Under the pieces are notes generated by a model that saw only the letters and a list, made by a program, of their open reading frames with translations, was not told the DNA's origin and did not search any database. A program made the translations under genes and the position numbers. DNA of 64,000 nucleotides from an uncultured Paracoccaceae bacterium (GTDB taxonomy: Bacteria > Pseudomonadota > Alphaproteobacteria > Rhodobacterales > Rhodobacteraceae): positions 1 to 64,000 of the forward strand of contig CANLVD010000017.1 in assembly GCA_947494445.1 (NCBI GenBank), in the 5' to 3' direction. Below, one piece after another: positions 1 through 8,819 of the stretch (the first letter of the stretch is position 1; every line of letters starts with the position of its first letter).

Positions 1-2
1 CA

Positions 3-418
3 CCGCTCAAGGACCTGCAGAGCCTATCGCTACTGGATCTCACCTCCACACAGGTCTCGGACCTCACACCGCTCAAGAACCACCAGAGCCTCTCGACACT
101 GTTACTCACTTTCACACAGGTCTCGGACCTCACACCGCTCAGGGACCTGCAGAGCCTCTCGGTACTGTATCTCACCTCCACACAGGTCTCGGAACTCTCA
201 CCGCTCAAGGACCTGCGGAGCCTCTCGAGACTGGTTCTCATCTCCTCACAGGTCTCGGACCTCACACCGCTCAGGGACCTGCAGAGCCTCTCGACACTGC
301 GTCTCGACGCCACACAAGTCTCGGACCTCACACCGCTCAAGAACCTGCGGAGCCTCTCGCAACTTTATCTCGACGCCACACAAGTCTCGGACCTCACACC
401 CATTGCAGGGCTGGACGG
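3..418 (+). repeat. 66-bp tandem coding repeats (LRR units)
   Basis: The word CCGCTCA(A/G)G(G/A)ACCTGC recurs every 66 bp at about 3, 69, 135, 201, 267 and 333. A diverged last unit starts at about 399. The units are nearly identical at nucleotide level and encode 22-residue LRRs, which suggests recent duplication. This is coding repeat DNA, not a CRISPR array. Confidence 0.85.
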
Positions 419-1394
419 CCTGCTCGGCGATGGTCAGTTAGACGGTCTGTACTTTCGGAGTATCCCCGCAACCCAAACCGACCCCGAACTCAAACGTCTG
501 TCCGAGATAGAAGACGATCAAGACCGCACCAGACAAACCCTCGCCTATCTCAAATCCCTGCAAAAACCGCCTGCCCAGCCCGACGATCAGCCCGGTGCGC
601 CGACATACATCACCCCCGATGACGGCCCGATCCGCCCGGCGAGCCACCCCTTGCAGGACGACGACGTCACGCAATCCATTCTGCATGAGGATTGCCGCCG
701 CAAGGTCGCCCGCCTGATCGAGGTGACAGCAGGTTCCAACCAATGTGCTGTCCTGCGCGAAGATGCCGCCCGCTATCAGACCGTCATCGACCTGCCGCCC
801 ACTGACATCCTGCCCGAGGCCTTGTGGTCGGTTGCCAACACCTTGCGTGCAGCGCTTGAGGCGCATCAGGCGCATGAGGCCGACGGCAACCTCAACGCGC
901 TGCCCGATGACATCGCCGCAGTGCTTCTCGACCTGATGCAGACCCATGGCGTCTATGCCCTTGGCAAGCCCGGGATGGCAGAGGTCGAACAGGCCGCCCG
1001 CAACTTTCTGACCGGCCCTGTCAACCGCGACGCGGTCACCCCGACACTGGACATCGCCAAGGCCATGGCCGATGCACCGGAAGCAATTTCGGCCGAGGCC
1101 AGTGGGCCGATACTGGAAGACGCCACAACCGCCACCGGGTCAGGACCTTCTGCCGACATGGCCGCCGGGGCTGCCCAACGCAGCGTCTGGAACATCTTTG
1201 CCAGCGTTGCCCGCAAGGTTCGGGTCGCGGTGGTGCAAGGGGGCAAATTTGCCGCCACAACCGTTGTCAGCGGTCAGGCCGTTGAGTGGCTTCTCTCAAA
1301 ATTACCAATGATCGAAACCTACCTGACAGCGCTTGGCGGGCGTCTGCCGGAATGGTGGCCATGGCTTGCCGAAATCCTCAAAACGGTCTTCTGA
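3..1394 (+). CDS. Leucine-rich-repeat protein, 5' truncated by window edge
   Basis: The frame is open from the window start to a TGA at 1392-1394, so the gene begins upstream. Residues 1-139 are 22-residue leucine-rich repeats of the type TQVSDLTPLKDLxSLSxLxL, six recognisable units followed by a capping unit (LTPIAGLDG). After the repeats come a charged linker rich in Q, D and P and about 240 residues with no motif I recognise, ending in a tryptophan-rich hydrophobic tail (PEWWPWLAEILKTVF). Such repeats usually form a binding surface; the ligand is unknown. A shorter reading from the ATG at 651 would cut off the repeats and is less likely. It is convergent with the next gene. Confidence 0.8.
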   Translation, partial: PLKDLQSLSLLDLTSTQVSDLTPLKNHQSLSTLLLTFTQVSDLTPLRDLQSLSVLYLTSTQVSELSPLKDLRSLSRLVLISSQVSDLTPLRDLQSLSTLRLDATQVSDLTPLKNLRSLSQLYLDATQVSDLTPIAGLDGLLGDGQLDGLYFRSIPATQTDPELKRLSEIEDDQDRTRQTLAYLKSLQKPPAQPDDQPGAPTYITPDDGPIRPASHPLQDDDVTQSILHEDCRRKVARLIEVTAGSNQCAVLREDAARYQTVIDLPPTDILPEALWSVANTLRAALEAHQAHEADGNLNALPDDIAAVLLDLMQTHGVYALGKPGMAEVEQAARNFLTGPVNRDAVTPTLDIAKAMADAPEAISAEASGPILEDATTATGSGPSADMAAGAAQRSVWNIFASVARKVRVAVVQGGKFAATTVVSGQAVEWLLSKLPMIETYLTALGGRLPEWWPWLAEILKTVF

Positions 1395-1460
1395 ATGGGC
1401 TGAAATCCTCTTTCCCGCGATCCTATTGAAATCGCAGGAAAGAGTTATGAAAAAGCTATG

Positions 1461-1483
1461 AAAGAGTTACGAAAGAACTCTTT
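1461..1483. terminator. Hairpin between convergent genes
   Basis: The sequence AAAGAGTT - 7 nt - AACTCTTT forms a perfect 8-bp stem between the stops of the LRR gene (1394) and the aminotransferase (1498). The A-rich 5' arm could act as a U-tract for the minus strand. It overlaps a short direct repeat, GAAAGAGTTA(T/C)G, at about 1438 and 1460. It is a possible weak bidirectional terminator. Confidence 0.4.
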
Positions 1484-1497
1484 GCAAAAACGCCCCC

Positions 1498-2676
1498 TCA
1501 GGCCGCCGCGATCGCCTTGGCGAGCATGTCCAGTTTCTCGGCTGGCAGGCCCGCGACGTTGATCCGGCTGTCGCCCACGATGTAGATCCCGTGCTCTTCG
1601 CGGACCTTCAGAACCTGCTCCGGTGTGATCCCGAGACGTGAGAACATGCCGCGATGTTCTGCAACGAAATCAAAGGCATCCGAGTTTGTCTGTTCGCGCA
1701 GGGCCTGTGCGAAATCGCGGCGCAGGTCGAGCATCCGCAGCCGCATCTCCTCAACCTCGGCCATCCAGTCAGCCTTGAGCGCGGGATCTTTGAGGATGAT
1801 TTCCACGACCTTGGCCCCGTGATCGGGCGGAAACGAGAACGTCAACCGGTTCAGCGACGCCAATGCCCCCTTGGTCAGCTCCAGCGCATCCGCATCCGAC
1901 GTCACCACCAGCGCCACCCCGACCCGGTCGCGGTAAAGGCCGAAGTTCTTCGAACAGCTCGCCGCGATCAGCAGTTGGGGGACTTTCGCCGCCATGGCAC
2001 GCACGCCAGCCGCATCTTCCTCCAACCCGTCGCCAAAGCCCTGATAGGCAAAGTCGACAAACGGGGTTGCATCCTTTTCAATAAGAAGATCAGTGACTTG
2101 CGCCCATTGATCCAGCGTCAGGTTCGCGCCCGTCGGGTTGTGGCAGCAGCCGTGCAGGATCACCACATCGCCGGATTTCACCCCCGACAGGTCGCTCATC
2201 AGCCCGTCGAAATCGACGCCGCATGTGGCCTCGTCAAAGTAGCGATAGGTCCGACCGGTCAGCCCCAGATGCTTGACGATCGCGGGGTGGTTCGGCCAGG
2301 TCGGGTCCGAAAACCAGACGGTCGCCTCAGGGTTCGCCAAGCGTGTCAGCAGCAAAAGCTGGTGGATCGCACCCGTCCCACCGGGCGCCTGCGCACCGAC
2401 AACATGGCCGGCAGGCACCGCATCACCCAGCACCAGATCGCGCATCACATCGACAAAACCCAGATCGCCCAGAAGGCCGACATAGGACTTGCTGTCCTGG
2501 CTCTCAAGCAGACGTGCCTCAGCCGCCTTGACCGCGCGCATCACCGGGGTCTTGCCTTGCGCGTCCTTGTAGACACCCACGCCCAGATCAACCTTGTCCG
2601 TCCGCGTGTCCGCCTTGAACTGGCCAATCATCTGGATGATCTTGTCGGGCGGTTGCGGGGTCAGGTTTTTGAGCAT
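1498..2676 (-). CDS. tyrB: Aromatic amino acid / aspartate aminotransferase (PLP, class I)
   Basis: The protein has 392 residues starting MLKNLTPQPPDKIIQMIGQF. It matches the tyrosine/aspartate aminotransferase subgroup: VDLGVGVYKDAQGKTPVM near the N-terminus, HGCCHNPTGANLT, DFAYQGFG, the PLP lysine in SCSKNFGLYRDRVG, and RINVAGL near the C-terminus for carboxylate binding. It transfers amino groups between aromatic or dicarboxylic amino acids and 2-oxoglutarate in the cytoplasm. I chose the ATG at 2676 because AAGGA lies eight bases upstream and the family N-terminus begins there; a longer frame reaches 2754. It is the last gene of a minus-strand run with the GNAT and sseA genes. Whether it prefers aspartate or aromatic substrates cannot be read from sequence alone. 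Confidence 0.9.
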   Translation of the reverse strand: MLKNLTPQPPDKIIQMIGQFKADTRTDKVDLGVGVYKDAQGKTPVMRAVKAAEARLLESQDSKSYVGLLGDLGFVDVMRDLVLGDAVPAGHVVGAQAPGGTGAIHQLLLLTRLANPEATVWFSDPTWPNHPAIVKHLGLTGRTYRYFDEATCGVDFDGLMSDLSGVKSGDVVILHGCCHNPTGANLTLDQWAQVTDLLIEKDATPFVDFAYQGFGDGLEEDAAGVRAMAAKVPQLLIAASCSKNFGLYRDRVGVALVVTSDADALELTKGALASLNRLTFSFPPDHGAKVVEIILKDPALKADWMAEVEEMRLRMLDLRRDFAQALREQTNSDAFDFVAEHRGMFSRLGITPEQVLKVREEHGIYIVGDSRINVAGLPAEKLDMLAKAIAAA

Positions 2677-2695
2677 TGGAATTGTCCTTGCATGG

Positions 2696-3238
2696 TTACT
2701 GTCGGGATTCGACAACCCGCATATACGCCTCCCGACGCTGCGGCACAAACCCAAGTTTCTGGTAGAGACCCAAGGCCTGTGGATGGTCCAGCGTACAGGT
2801 GTTGACGGTCAGTTGGGCAACGCCGGGAATGTCCCATCCCATATGGATCGCGGTCTTGAGAAGATAGCTCCCCAGCCCGCGCCCCTGGGCATCCGGCACA
2901 AGACCGAAATAGGCCAGATCACAGAGGCCGTCATCGCGCGTGTCGAGCATGAAGAACCCGCCGGGCCAGCCATCGATCATCAGGGTGTAGAGCTGCACCT
3001 CGGGCGCTGAAACGAAAGCCTCCAGCTCCGCTTCCGGGCGGCTCAACCAATCGGTCCAGTCGTAATCCGCCCCCACCAACCGGTAGAGCGTCAGAAACCA
3101 CCATGGCGGAATGCTCTCGGCCCGGATCAGCGCTGCTTTCTGGCCCATTGGCATCGACGGGCGATCAAACTCAGGGCGGGCATCCATCGCCAGATAGGTG
3201 ATGTTCACCTCGACTTCATTGGACGCCCCGTCACTCAT
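2696..3238 (-). CDS. GNAT-family N-acetyltransferase
   Basis: The 180-residue protein is a single GNAT domain. The acetyl-CoA pyrophosphate loop is VPDAQGRGLGSYLL (Q/R-x-x-G-x-G), followed by an alanine- and leucine-rich helix and the C-terminal motif DHPQALGLYQKLGF. It should transfer acetyl from acetyl-CoA to an amine; the substrate is unknown. Its ATG overlaps the sseA stop (ATGA at 3235-3238), so the two are translationally coupled, and the aminotransferase follows 20 bp later. The three genes together may serve amino acid or sulfur-amino-acid metabolism, which is an inference from linkage only. Confidence 0.85.
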   Translation of the reverse strand: MSDGASNEVEVNITYLAMDARPEFDRPSMPMGQKAALIRAESIPPWWFLTLYRLVGADYDWTDWLSRPEAELEAFVSAPEVQLYTLMIDGWPGGFFMLDTRDDGLCDLAYFGLVPDAQGRGLGSYLLKTAIHMGWDIPGVAQLTVNTCTLDHPQALGLYQKLGFVPQRREAYMRVVESRQ

Positions 3239-4086
3239 CCGGTTTCGACTTTCAGGTCATTATACATGCCCCATTCGGACCAGGATCCGTCATACAGGCT
3301 GTTATCCCCATGTCCGATGCGCTCCAGCGCCAGCGACAGGATCGCCGCCGTCACGCCCGATCCGCAGGAGGTCACGAGGGGTTTGCCAAGATCCACCCCT
3401 GCGCTTTCGAACACCGCCTTCAGATCTGCAGCAGATTTCATCGTGCCCAGATCGGTCAGCAGATCCTTGTAATACACGTTCTTTGATCCCGGGATGTGGC
3501 CCGAGCGCAGGCCGGGCCTTGCCTCGACCTCTTCGCCGCGAAACCGCGCGGGCGAACGTGCATCGATGATCTGGGTGTCCCCCAGCTTGGCATGCGCGGC
3601 CATCTGGCTCACGTCGCGCACCAGGCCTGCATTACGCCGGGCGGTGAAGTGCCGGTCACGCATCACCGGCTCCATGTCATCGACCGGACGCCCTTCGGCA
3701 CGCCATTTCGGCAGGCCACCGTCCAGTACCGCGCAATCGGTCTTGCCAAAGAGCCGGAAGAGCCACCAGACCCGGGCCGCCGAGAACAGACCGGCACTGT
3801 CATAGACCACAACGCGGTGGCCATCACCGATGCCCATGGCCCGCATTCGTGAGATGAACTTCTCGACCGGGGGCGCCATGTGCGGGAGCGGAGAATTGCT
3901 GTCGGAGATCTCGTCAATGTCAAAGAACCGCGCGCCTGGGATATGCGCTTCAGCGTATTCGGCCTTGGGATCGCGCCCCTCTGCGGGCAGATACCAACTG
4001 GCATCCAGAATCTTCACATCCGGCGCGTTCAGATGCGCCTCGAGCCATTCTGTGGAAACGAGAAGCTGCGGGTCACTGGTTGGCAT
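3235..4086 (-). CDS. sseA: 3-mercaptopyruvate sulfurtransferase (tandem rhodanese)
   Basis: The 283-residue protein has two rhodanese domains. The N-terminal one carries LLVSTEWLEAHL, DASWYLP and AHIPGARFFDID. The C-terminal one carries IDARSPARFRGEEVEARPGLRSGHIPGSKN and the active-site loop VTSCGSGVTA with catalytic Cys241. The CGSGVTA loop is the mercaptopyruvate type rather than the CRxGx(R/T) thiosulfate type. It moves sulfur from 3-mercaptopyruvate to thiol or cyanide acceptors. It is the first gene of a coupled run with GNAT and tyrB. AGGA lies about 11 bases before the ATG. Confidence 0.92.
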   Translation of the reverse strand: MPTSDPQLLVSTEWLEAHLNAPDVKILDASWYLPAEGRDPKAEYAEAHIPGARFFDIDEISDSNSPLPHMAPPVEKFISRMRAMGIGDGHRVVVYDSAGLFSAARVWWLFRLFGKTDCAVLDGGLPKWRAEGRPVDDMEPVMRDRHFTARRNAGLVRDVSQMAAHAKLGDTQIIDARSPARFRGEEVEARPGLRSGHIPGSKNVYYKDLLTDLGTMKSAADLKAVFESAGVDLGKPLVTSCGSGVTAAILSLALERIGHGDNSLYDGSWSEWGMYNDLKVETG

Positions 4087-4155
4087 CGGATCGGCATTCC
4101 TGATGGGGTTGAACTTACCTACACAGGTACTTCGCGCTCACCCAAGGTGCAAGGT

Positions 4156-4656
4156 TTACTGAGACCTCAGGCCCTTGGCCGAGCGACGCCGGACAAGCCG
4201 CAGCAATAGACGCAAGCCTTCCGAGCCGAGCAGATAGCCGATTACCCCGAAAAGGACGCCTTCCAGCGTCAGAGGAACCGCAGGGCGAAAGCTTTCGCTG
4301 GTTGCCGAGAGAAGCGCAAGATCCGCACCTGTCGCGACCACCGACAGGCGAGAGACCGGATTGCCACCCGTCAACCGGGCCTGCTGAAGCGACAGCCTGT
4401 CGAGCCGGGCAAAGCTCTGCGCCAACTGCCCGCCATGGGCCTGCACGAACGCATCGGACGAGCCGGTCAAACGGGCCAGCGCCTCCGCCCGCGTCAACCC
4501 TTCGGCGCGCGCTGAGGCATCAAAATTCTCGGCGATCAGAGACAACTCCTGCACCGCCCCACCAATGCGCTGTGCGTATTGATCAGTAAACGCCGGGTAC
4601 TGCGACCCGGCAGCCCCGGCCAAAAGACCGGTTGCCAATGTCAGTATGCGGAGCAT
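4156..4656 (-). CDS. DUF2937-like small membrane protein
   Basis: The 166-residue reading from the ATG at 4656 starts MLRILTLATGLLAGAAGSQYPAFTDQYAQRIGGAVQEL, which resembles the DUF2937 family. It has an N-terminal hydrophobic segment, a helical middle with AEGLTRAEALARL, and a second membrane segment near the C-terminus (LEGVLFGVIGYLLGSEGLRLL) followed by a basic tail. The function is unknown. GAGGG lies seven bases upstream of this ATG, while a longer frame to 4770 adds cysteine-rich residues unlike a protein start. It stands alone, 69 bp downstream of the sseA start on the same strand. Confidence 0.7.
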   Translation of the reverse strand: MLRILTLATGLLAGAAGSQYPAFTDQYAQRIGGAVQELSLIAENFDASARAEGLTRAEALARLTGSSDAFVQAHGGQLAQSFARLDRLSLQQARLTGGNPVSRLSVVATGADLALLSATSESFRPAVPLTLEGVLFGVIGYLLGSEGLRLLLRLVRRRSAKGLRSQ

Positions 4657-5032
4657 GTGCTGCCCTCGTGATCTCTGCCTCGAGGGTAGTATGGCAGAAA
4701 CTTGGAGTCTGTAAAAGTTTGCAAGTGACTGCTTTGCGGACGAAAGCTCCAATTCGCAGCAGCTGCACAAATGTCAGCTTTCGGATCGCACCGCAAAACA
4801 GTCTGTCTTTCGTAGATCTAGGAAACACATGGCAAGATAAAATGATCTCGTACAATGGAGAGAAAGACTGCACTTTCATGCGCAGCTTTATGCCTACGGC
4901 GCAGTTCCCTGTAGCTCAGAACTACCTACGGTGGCAGAGTGCTTGACTTACGCTGCGCATGACGATGTTCAGAGGATTTCAGCTCCGAAGGAATGTCAGG
5001 GGTTCCGTCTCACCAAAAGATTAACTTGGAAA
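4657..5032. other. Gene-poor, AT-richer intergenic stretch
   Basis: This stretch is visibly lower in GC than the flanking genes. It holds only short overlapping frames on both strands, with no ribosome site or family resemblance. I see no tRNA, repeat or insertion-sequence end. Confidence 0.5.
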
Positions 5033-5386
5033 TTACTGCACGTCCCAAGTGGAAGTACGCCCGCCCGGGCTTTCAAATGTAACTTCATTGCCATTCAGAG
5101 TGACCATTTGGCATTCTGTTCCCGCAAACCGCTCTGGCTCCGTAAGAGTACGGCAATACTTACCGTCACGCTCTTCCCAAGTACCAACGATATCCTCATT
5201 GCCACCGATAGTTCCGTTTGATCTCAACACGACTTCGGTCTCACCATCAGCGCCGTTCAATAGGGTCTTATCGACTATCGAAAGCCATGTCGGGGCATTT
5301 GTGCTTTGGGTTGCTGTTCCACTCGTTGTCGTCTGACAAGCTGCCAGGCTCAAACCTGCAATAACCGCCAATGCAAAATGCTTCAT
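5033..5386 (-). CDS. Small lipoprotein of unknown function
   Basis: The 117-residue protein starts MKHFALAVIAGLSLAACQTT, a signal peptide with lipobox LAAC, so Cys17 is the expected lipidated residue. The mature part is short, threonine- and serine-rich at first, and then contains GTIGGNEDIVGTWEERDGKYCRTL and GTECQMVTLNGNEVTFES. This looks like a small beta-rich domain with two cysteines that could pair. A strong ribosome site (GGAGGGACAG) precedes the ATG. It lies in the AT-richer patch beside the photosynthesis cluster. I do not recognise a characterised family. Confidence 0.75.
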   Translation of the reverse strand: MKHFALAVIAGLSLAACQTTTSGTATQSTNAPTWLSIVDKTLLNGADGETEVVLRSNGTIGGNEDIVGTWEERDGKYCRTLTEPERFAGTECQMVTLNGNEVTFESPGGRTSTWDVQ

Positions 5387-5681
5387 TCTGTCCCTCCAAA
5401 TTTTTGAAAAAAGTCGCTATTTTTAGTGTATTCACAATGAACACGTAGTTTCGTTTGGCAAGTGAAATCTGCCCGTTAGTCCCAAATGGCTCCGCGCAAT
5501 TCCAGCAAGAAGCTGAATTTAAGTCTTTAGGGTGTAATTGGCCGGGCTTATAGTGGTCTGACAAGGTACTAGCTGTCGTTCAAGCAAGCCGCATCATCGG
5601 CCTAAAAGGGCAATGAGCAGACATTCACCTTCGGCGTGATGACATCGTCGGGTCAGCTCTAGGCAACCATATTTGACTTCT
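5387..5681. other. Intergenic boundary of the photosynthesis cluster
   Basis: About 295 bp lie between hemA, the last gene of the bchF superoperon, and the lipoprotein gene. A short frame at 5268-5564 overlaps the lipoprotein gene and has no support. No clear hairpin, tRNA or mobile-element end is visible. Confidence 0.45.
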
Positions 5682-6893
5682 TCAAGCCACAGCCCGGCTC
5701 AGTGCGCATTGTGACCACAGCGCTGACAGCGCACCCACCAGATGGTCGATATCGGCGTCTGTGTGCAGCGGTCCGGGGGTAAAACGCAGGCGCTCGGTGC
5801 CCTTGGGCACGGTCGGGTAGTTGATGGGCTGGACGTAGATGCCGTAGCTCTCCATCAGAATGTCCGCGATCTCGCGGCATTTGACTGGGTCCTTGATCAT
5901 CACCGGGATGATGTGGCTTGGGTTGGGCAGGTGCGGAATGCCGGCGGCGTCCAGCTTGGCGCGCAGGCGGGCGACCTGACGGCGCTGGCCTTCCCGCTCG
6001 ATCTGGCTCTCCTTCAGATGTGCAATGGACGTGCGCGCGCCTGCCGCACAGGCCGGTGGCAGGGCCGTGGTGAAGATGAAACCAGACGCAAAGGAACGGA
6101 TGAAATCACACAGCGCGACCGAGCCGGTGATATAACCACCCACCACGCCAAAGGCCTTGCCAAGCGTGCCTTCGATCAACGTGATGCGGTCCATCAGGCC
6201 CTGCTCCTCTGCAACACCGCCGCCACGCGGACCGTACATGCCGACCGCGTGGACCTCATCCAGATAGGTCATCGCGCCGTGCTTTTCGGCCACCTCGACA
6301 ATCTCGCGAATGGGCGCAATGTCGCCATCCATGGAATAGACGCTCTCGAAAGCCACAATCTTGGTGGCATCCGCCGGGCATTCGCTCAGCGCGCGGTCCA
6401 GATCCTCGACATCATTGTGCTTCCAGATCTTCTTGGCGCATTTCGCGTGGCGAATTCCTTCGATCATGGAGGCGTGGTTGAGCGCATCCGACAGGATCAC
6501 CGCATTGGGCAGGCGTGCACCCAGCGTGCTCAGCGCTGCCCAGTTCGAGACGTAACCGGAGGTGAACAGAAGCGCGTCATCCTTGCCATGCAGATCGGCC
6601 AGCTCACGCTCCAGCAGCAGATGCTCATGATTGGTGCCCGAGATGTTGCGCGTACCGCCCGCGCCTGCACCGTATTTCAGAACCGCATCCGACATCGCCG
6701 TCGTGACCTTGGGATTGTGACCCATTCCCAGATAATCGTTCGAGCACCAGACGGTTACCTGATCGGGGCCGTCCCCGTGGTTTCCGGCACGCGGGAAAGA
6801 GCCGCAGGCGCGTTCAAGTTCGGCGAAAATCCGGTAGTTGCCCTCGGATTTCAGATCATCGAGCTGGGTGTTAAACAGGCTGTCAAAGTCCAT
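5682..6893 (-). CDS. hemA: 5-aminolevulinate synthase
   Basis: The 403-residue PLP enzyme condenses glycine and succinyl-CoA to 5-aminolevulinate, the committed step for haem and bacteriochlorophyll in Alphaproteobacteria. Family marks include [46 protein letters not shown] and the PLP lysine K246 in [14 protein letters not shown] precedes the ATG. It ends the bchF-to-hemA superoperon, 18 bp after puhE, so tetrapyrrole supply can rise with pigment genes. A second hemA-type gene elsewhere is common in relatives but cannot be judged here. Confidence 0.97.
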   Translation of the reverse strand: MDFDSLFNTQLDDLKSEGNYRIFAELERACGSFPRAGNHGDGPDQVTVWCSNDYLGMGHNPKVTTAMSDAVLKYGAGAGGTRNISGTNHEHLLLERELADLHGKDDALLFTSGYVSNWAALSTLGARLPNAVILSDALNHASMIEGIRHAKCAKKIWKHNDVEDLDRALSECPADATKIVAFESVYSMDGDIAPIREIVEVAEKHGAMTYLDEVHAVGMYGPRGGGVAEEQGLMDRITLIEGTLGKAFGVVGGYITGSVALCDFIRSFASGFIFTTALPPACAAGARTSIAHLKESQIEREGQRRQVARLRAKLDAAGIPHLPNPSHIIPVMIKDPVKCREIADILMESYGIYVQPINYPTVPKGTERLRFTPGPLHTDADIDHLVGALSALWSQCALSRAVA

Positions 6894-6911
6894 CGCGGTA
6901 TCCTCGTCTCA

Positions 6912-7721
6912 TCAAGTGTTTTTGGGGTCTGGTCGGGCCAGTCCCTTGTTGGTGTCAGGTATCATCCAGCGCCACAGGCGCGCATCGGGTATCGGCAGGA
7001 TCATCAGCCAGTGCTCCAGAAGAGCCAGCGCCGTAAGCGTGGCGAGCAGCGTGAAGCCCACCAGCCCCGCGCTGCCAACTTCGGTCGCATAGGCACGCTC
7101 CAGCCAGCAGGCAACGCCGAAACTCAGCGCTGTGGTCGAGATCGGGAACATCCAGTTCATTGGCGCAATCCTGAAATGGCTCGCCAGATGGCGGACCGGG
7201 TGCGGCAAGAATTCCTCATTGATGTTGGGCACGCCAAGATAGACATTCAGCTTGGCCGAGATGCGCGCGAAATAAAGGATGATGAAGGTCCACATGCCAA
7301 AGACATTGGCCGCATCATGCAAAACCAGCAGGATCGCGATCAGGCAGGCGGTCAGCGCCATCTCGGAATAGGCAACTGTCCCCCAGGCCCGCACGAACCG
7401 CTCCCATTCCGGCACATCCTCTGGGCAATGGCGCAGGTTCGGCCCGGTCACGATGCCCGACAGGAACGCCATCTCGAACCAGCCCCAGATGGCCAGCGCG
7501 GACAGGAAAGCGACATATACGCCCGCAACTGTCAGATGCCCGCCCGACCAGTACAGCCCGAAGCCGCCTGCCAGCAGTACCGGCAGGCTGAACATGACAC
7601 CGGTCAGGTGTGCGTTCTCCCCGGATCGGTCAGCCCGTTTCACAGCCATCAGGATCAGTCCGGTGGAAAACCACCAGACAAATATTGTGAAGGCCATGAC
7701 TGTCCAGGGATTGGTCAACAT
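6912..7721 (-). CDS. puhE: Photosynthetic complex assembly protein PuhE
   Basis: The 269-residue integral membrane protein has about seven hydrophobic segments. It starts MLTNPWTVMAFTIFVWWFSTGLILMAVKRADRSG and carries the PuhE-typical FARISAKLNVYLGVPNINEEFLP. PuhE proteins modulate assembly of reaction-centre and LH1 complexes. The gene sits between acsF and hemA, its conserved place in Rhodobacteraceae clusters. Its ATG is three bases after the acsF stop and has no obvious ribosome site, so coupling to acsF is likely. Confidence 0.93.
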   Translation of the reverse strand: MLTNPWTVMAFTIFVWWFSTGLILMAVKRADRSGENAHLTGVMFSLPVLLAGGFGLYWSGGHLTVAGVYVAFLSALAIWGWFEMAFLSGIVTGPNLRHCPEDVPEWERFVRAWGTVAYSEMALTACLIAILLVLHDAANVFGMWTFIILYFARISAKLNVYLGVPNINEEFLPHPVRHLASHFRIAPMNWMFPISTTALSFGVACWLERAYATEVGSAGLVGFTLLATLTALALLEHWLMILPIPDARLWRWMIPDTNKGLARPDPKNT

Positions 7722-7724
7722 GAT

Positions 7725-8819
7725 TTAAAACGCAGGCTCCAGTCGGCTTGAGGCAGGCGGAGTGTTCTTCTTGACCGGCAGCAGATAGAGCCGCAGGAAC
7801 CCAAGGCCCGCACGTGTACCGGCTGCATATTTCGCAAGCTTGCCGCTCACACCGCCCCGGCGCTTGGCCGCATCCATGTCGATGAAGGCTGCCAGAATGC
7901 GCTTGAGACCTGCGTTGAAGCGTGGATCATCGATGTCCAACTCGACCGGGAAGACCTGCCGCGCGATGATGTTGGTCTTGCGGAAGACCTCCATGTCATA
8001 CCAGTCGATGTCAATGTCGAGCGCCTTGTGGAACTCGGGTCGTGCATGATCGCGGACATACATGGTCGCATAGACCGCCACAAGGAAGAACCGGATCCAA
8101 AGCTTGTTGATGCCAGACGTCAGCTTGGGGTCCGTGCGCATCAACAGCGCGAAGGCCTCACCATGGCGGAACTCGTCATTGCACCACTCACGGAACCATT
8201 TGAAGATCGGGTGAATTCGCATCTCGGGATTTTGCTCAAGATGGCGGAAAATCGTGATGTAGCGCGCGTAGCCGATCTTTTCCGACAGGTAGGTCGCGTA
8301 GTAGATGAACTTGGGCTTGAAGTAGGTGTATTTCTTGGCCTTGGTCAGAAAACCCAAGTTCACACCGACGTTCGCCTCACGCAGGGCGTCGTTGATGAAG
8401 CCCGCGTGGCGCGCCTCGTCCCGGCTCATCAGGGCAAAAAGCTCACAGATTTCCTTGTTGTTTCCGCGCCGCTTCATTTCCTTGTAAAGCACGCAGCCCG
8501 AGAACTCCGCCGTCAGAGAGCTGACCAGAAAATCGATCAGTTCTTTGCGCAACTCCGGCTCGAACGCATCGAAATCGACCTTGTCCCAGTCTTCGGTTTT
8601 CTTGAAGTGGTTGCGGTTCGGATCCGAGCGCAGCTCATCCATCAGCACGTCCCATTCTTCCTGAATTGGGCTGACGTCGATCTTGTCCATCTCGTCGAAA
8701 TCGGTGGTGTAGAAGCGCGGATCCAGCAATGTGGTCTCGGTCGCGGCCTCCGTGGTTTCGTTGATCTGGGCGCGTGCGGCCTTCATTTCGGCCTGCGAGA
8801 TGTCTGTCTGCATGTTCAT
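7725..8819 (-). CDS. acsF: Aerobic Mg-protoporphyrin IX monomethyl ester cyclase (diiron)
   Basis: The 364-residue protein is the O2-dependent cyclase that forms ring E on Mg-protoporphyrin IX monomethyl ester. The diiron ligands are visible as [24 protein letters not shown] and [11 protein letters not shown]. The ATG at 8819 follows AGGAGGTGAC at ideal distance and overlaps the upstream stop (ATGA). The in-frame ATG at 8813 is an alternative. A longer frame to 8852 runs into the upstream gene. No O2-independent bchE is present in the window, so bacteriochlorophyll synthesis here would need oxygen. Confidence 0.96.
   Translation of the reverse strand: MNMQTDISQAEMKAARAQINETTEAATETTLLDPRFYTTDFDEMDKIDVSPIQEEWDVLMDELRSDPNRNHFKKTEDWDKVDFDAFEPELRKELIDFLVSSLTAEFSGCVLYKEMKRRGNNKEICELFALMSRDEARHAGFINDALREANVGVNLGFLTKAKKYTYFKPKFIYYATYLSEKIGYARYITIFRHLEQNPEMRIHPIFKWFREWCNDEFRHGEAFALLMRTDPKLTSGINKLWIRFFLVAVYATMYVRDHARPEFHKALDIDIDWYDMEVFRKTNIIARQVFPVELDIDDPRFNAGLKRILAAFIDMDAAKRRGGVSGKLAKYAAGTRAGLGFLRLYLLPVKKNTPPASSRLEPAF

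Noticed and set aside
3-418. Regular 66-bp repeats resembling a CRISPR-like array
   Set aside because: Repeats are contiguous with no unique spacers and translate in one open frame as 22-residue leucine-rich repeats.
4931-5221. Plus-strand frame of 96 codons opposite the lipoprotein gene
   Set aside because: No ribosome site or known features; the minus-strand lipoprotein has a signal peptide, a lipobox and a strong ribosome site.
5268-5564. 98-codon minus-strand frame overlapping the lipoprotein gene
   Set aside because: It is out of frame with the lipoprotein start, has no supporting features, and overlaps its signal-peptide region.
5742-7751. 669-codon open frame on the plus strand
   Set aside because: It lies antisense to hemA and puhE, which are clear by motif. 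It is a high-GC codon-position shadow with arginine-, histidine- and glutamine-rich nonsense sequence.
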